Assembly (NCBI RefSeq): GCF_039613825.1
Contig: NZ_CP154826.1
Span: 62,001-126,000, forward strand
Direction of reading: 5' to 3'
Length of the DNA stretch: 64,000 bases
From: Diaminobutyricibacter sp. McL0608
GTDB taxonomy: Bacteria > Actinomycetota > Actinomycetes > Actinomycetales > Microbacteriaceae
Shown: piece by piece, positions 63,110 to 64,000 of the stretch
Layout: every line of letters begins with the position of its first letter
Numbering within the stretch: the first letter of the stretch is position 1
Translations under genes and position numbers: made by a program
The notes under the pieces: generated by a model
Database searches by the model: none
Seen by the model: the letters and a program-made list of their open reading frames with translations, nothing else
Told to the model about the DNA's origin: nothing

Positions 63110-64000
63110 ATGAATCCCATGTCCGCACCTGAGTACCGCATCGCGCCTGAGGAGGCGAACGTCCCCTGGACGCTCGACCCCTCGACAGACAGGTTCGAGT
63201 TCGAGCGCAGCGCGGATCAGAGCGCTCTCGAGCGAGTCGGTCGCGAGAGCGCCCTCTATGTGAGCCGTGCGGCAGCCGCCGATTCGAGGGTGACGACCCG
63301 CATCATCGAGCAGTCGGCTCTCCACGAGAGTGGGATTTTCCTGCGCAATGACTACACCGCAGGTGACCGCGCTGGGTGTGTCACACTCGGCGTGACCGCG
63401 GCCAATCGACTCGTCATGACGTGGGATCCCGCCGGTGCGGAGACGTACGCGGTGTCGTCCGCCGAGCCGATCAGCGTGCCGCTCTCACTGCGCCTGACGC
63501 GGAACGGCATCGCAGTGACGAGCTCGTTCTCGGTCGATGGCATGACGTGGACGAAGCTGCACACTGCACTGGTCCCGGGCAGTGCGGAGCGGCAGGACGC
63601 CGGGTTCTTCGCCGCGACCACCGAAGCAGCAAAGGTCGAACGGGTGAGTTTCGAAAGCTTCACGGTGGATGCGACGGAGACCGATCGCCACTCGTCGCCC
63701 TACCTGGCGATCGGGATGGATTTCCCGGACCCGGCGGTCATCGAAGCCGACGGTACTTTTTACGCGTATTCGACCAATCTGGTGCCGGCGTGGATGACGG
63801 ACTCCTCATCGTGGGACAGCGACAACTCGGACCGTATCCTCGCCAATGTCGGCCTGGCGACGGCCGACGATCCCTACGGCACGTGGACCTATCAGGGCGA
63901 CGCGCTCCCCGTGCTGCCGCCGTGGACCGAGAAGGGGAGGGTGTGGGCACCCGACGTCGATCGCCTCGACGACGGTTCGTACATCATGTACTACACGACC
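63110..64000 (+). CDS. GH43-family glycosidase with N-terminal concanavalin-like domain, 3' truncated by window
   Basis: ATG 63110 follows GGAAGGAG, and the frame is open to the window end (297 codons). Residues about 20-190 look like a concanavalin-type (DUF1349-like) sugar-binding sandwich. The five-bladed propeller begins near residue 200 with the GH43 base motif FPDPAV (D207) and the later VWAPDV. No signal peptide is visible. GH43 enzymes release arabinose or xylose from plant glycans. It is divergent from the ROK regulator, its likely controller. Confidence 0.85.
   Translation, partial: MNPMSAPEYRIAPEEANVPWTLDPSTDRFEFERSADQSALERVGRESALYVSRAAAADSRVTTRIIEQSALHESGIFLRNDYTAGDRAGCVTLGVTAANRLVMTWDPAGAETYAVSSAEPISVPLSLRLTRNGIAVTSSFSVDGMTWTKLHTALVPGSAERQDAGFFAATTEAAKVERVSFESFTVDATETDRHSSPYLAIGMDFPDPAVIEADGTFYAYSTNLVPAWMTDSSSWDSDNSDRILANVGLATADDPYGTWTYQGDALPVLPPWTEKGRVWAPDVDRLDDGSYIMYYTT

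Noticed and set aside
1-64000. CRISPR arrays, insertion sequences, prophage genes and rRNA
   Set aside because: No regularly spaced repeats, transposase, integrase or phage structural motifs were seen on reading both strands; no rRNA sequence was recognised.

Overview
The window looks like a high-GC actinobacterial chromosome, most likely a Microbacteriaceae-type soil or plant-associated organism. The signs are strong G/C third-position bias, many GTG starts, four-base ATGA/GTGA gene overlaps, ECF42 and DUF2510 genes, and a DesK/DesR-like sensor pair. This placement is inference, because no ribosomal marker is present. The content is mostly accessory carbohydrate catabolism, with no phage, transposase or CRISPR.

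Layout. 1-4.5 kb: the 3' part of a GH2 glycosidase, an ABM-domain protein, a MocR regulator and a DapA-family aldolase. 4.5-5.6 kb: a decayed stretch. 5.6-12 kb: a leftward operon for an ABC sugar importer, an SDR and an aldo/keto reductase, with a divergent LacI regulator and two clear operators. 12-18.6 kb: a second LacI regulator and a rightward operon of ABC importer, clan-J-like glycosidase and beta-lactamase-fold esterase. 18.6-23.4 kb: remnants, a TetR regulator, a DUF302/amidase/SDR/CMD operon and a GH38 remnant. 23.5-36.5 kb: a GntR regulator and a seven-gene operon (importer, two enolase-superfamily dehydratases, a GH38-like glycosidase, an SDR), facing a 1152-residue GH38-like glycosidase. 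37-40.4 kb: a secreted beta-helix/discoidin protein with strong terminators. 40.5-47.7 kb: small redox and stress genes, a MarR regulator with no standard start codon, an epoxide hydrolase, an ECF42 cluster, an LCP protein and tRNA-Ser(GCU). 48.3-54.7 kb: an ECF sigma factor, a two-component system with an esterase, a TetR/ABM pair and a DHFR-like gene. 55-64 kb: a fourth importer, a TmrB-like pseudogene, a third GH38, an ROK regulator and the 5' part of a GH43.

How the genes work together. Secreted or cytoplasmic glycosidases (GH2, GH32/43-like, three GH38, GH43, a beta-helix protein) release sugars from complex glycans. Four CUT1-type ABC importers bring oligosaccharides in. None has its own ATPase, so a shared MsiK-like ATPase elsewhere is implied. 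Two enolase-superfamily members, several SDR/AKR enzymes and a DapA-type aldolase suggest non-phosphorylative sugar-acid catabolism. Each importer has its own local regulator or operator (LacI, LacI, GntR), or an ROK gene nearby.

At least five degenerate gene remnants were found in gaps between genes: an RCK_C antiporter tail, MBL-fold plus XRE fragments, a GH38 tail, a TmrB-like ATPase and a possible nitronate monooxygenase start. They suggest a region that is turning over genes rapidly.
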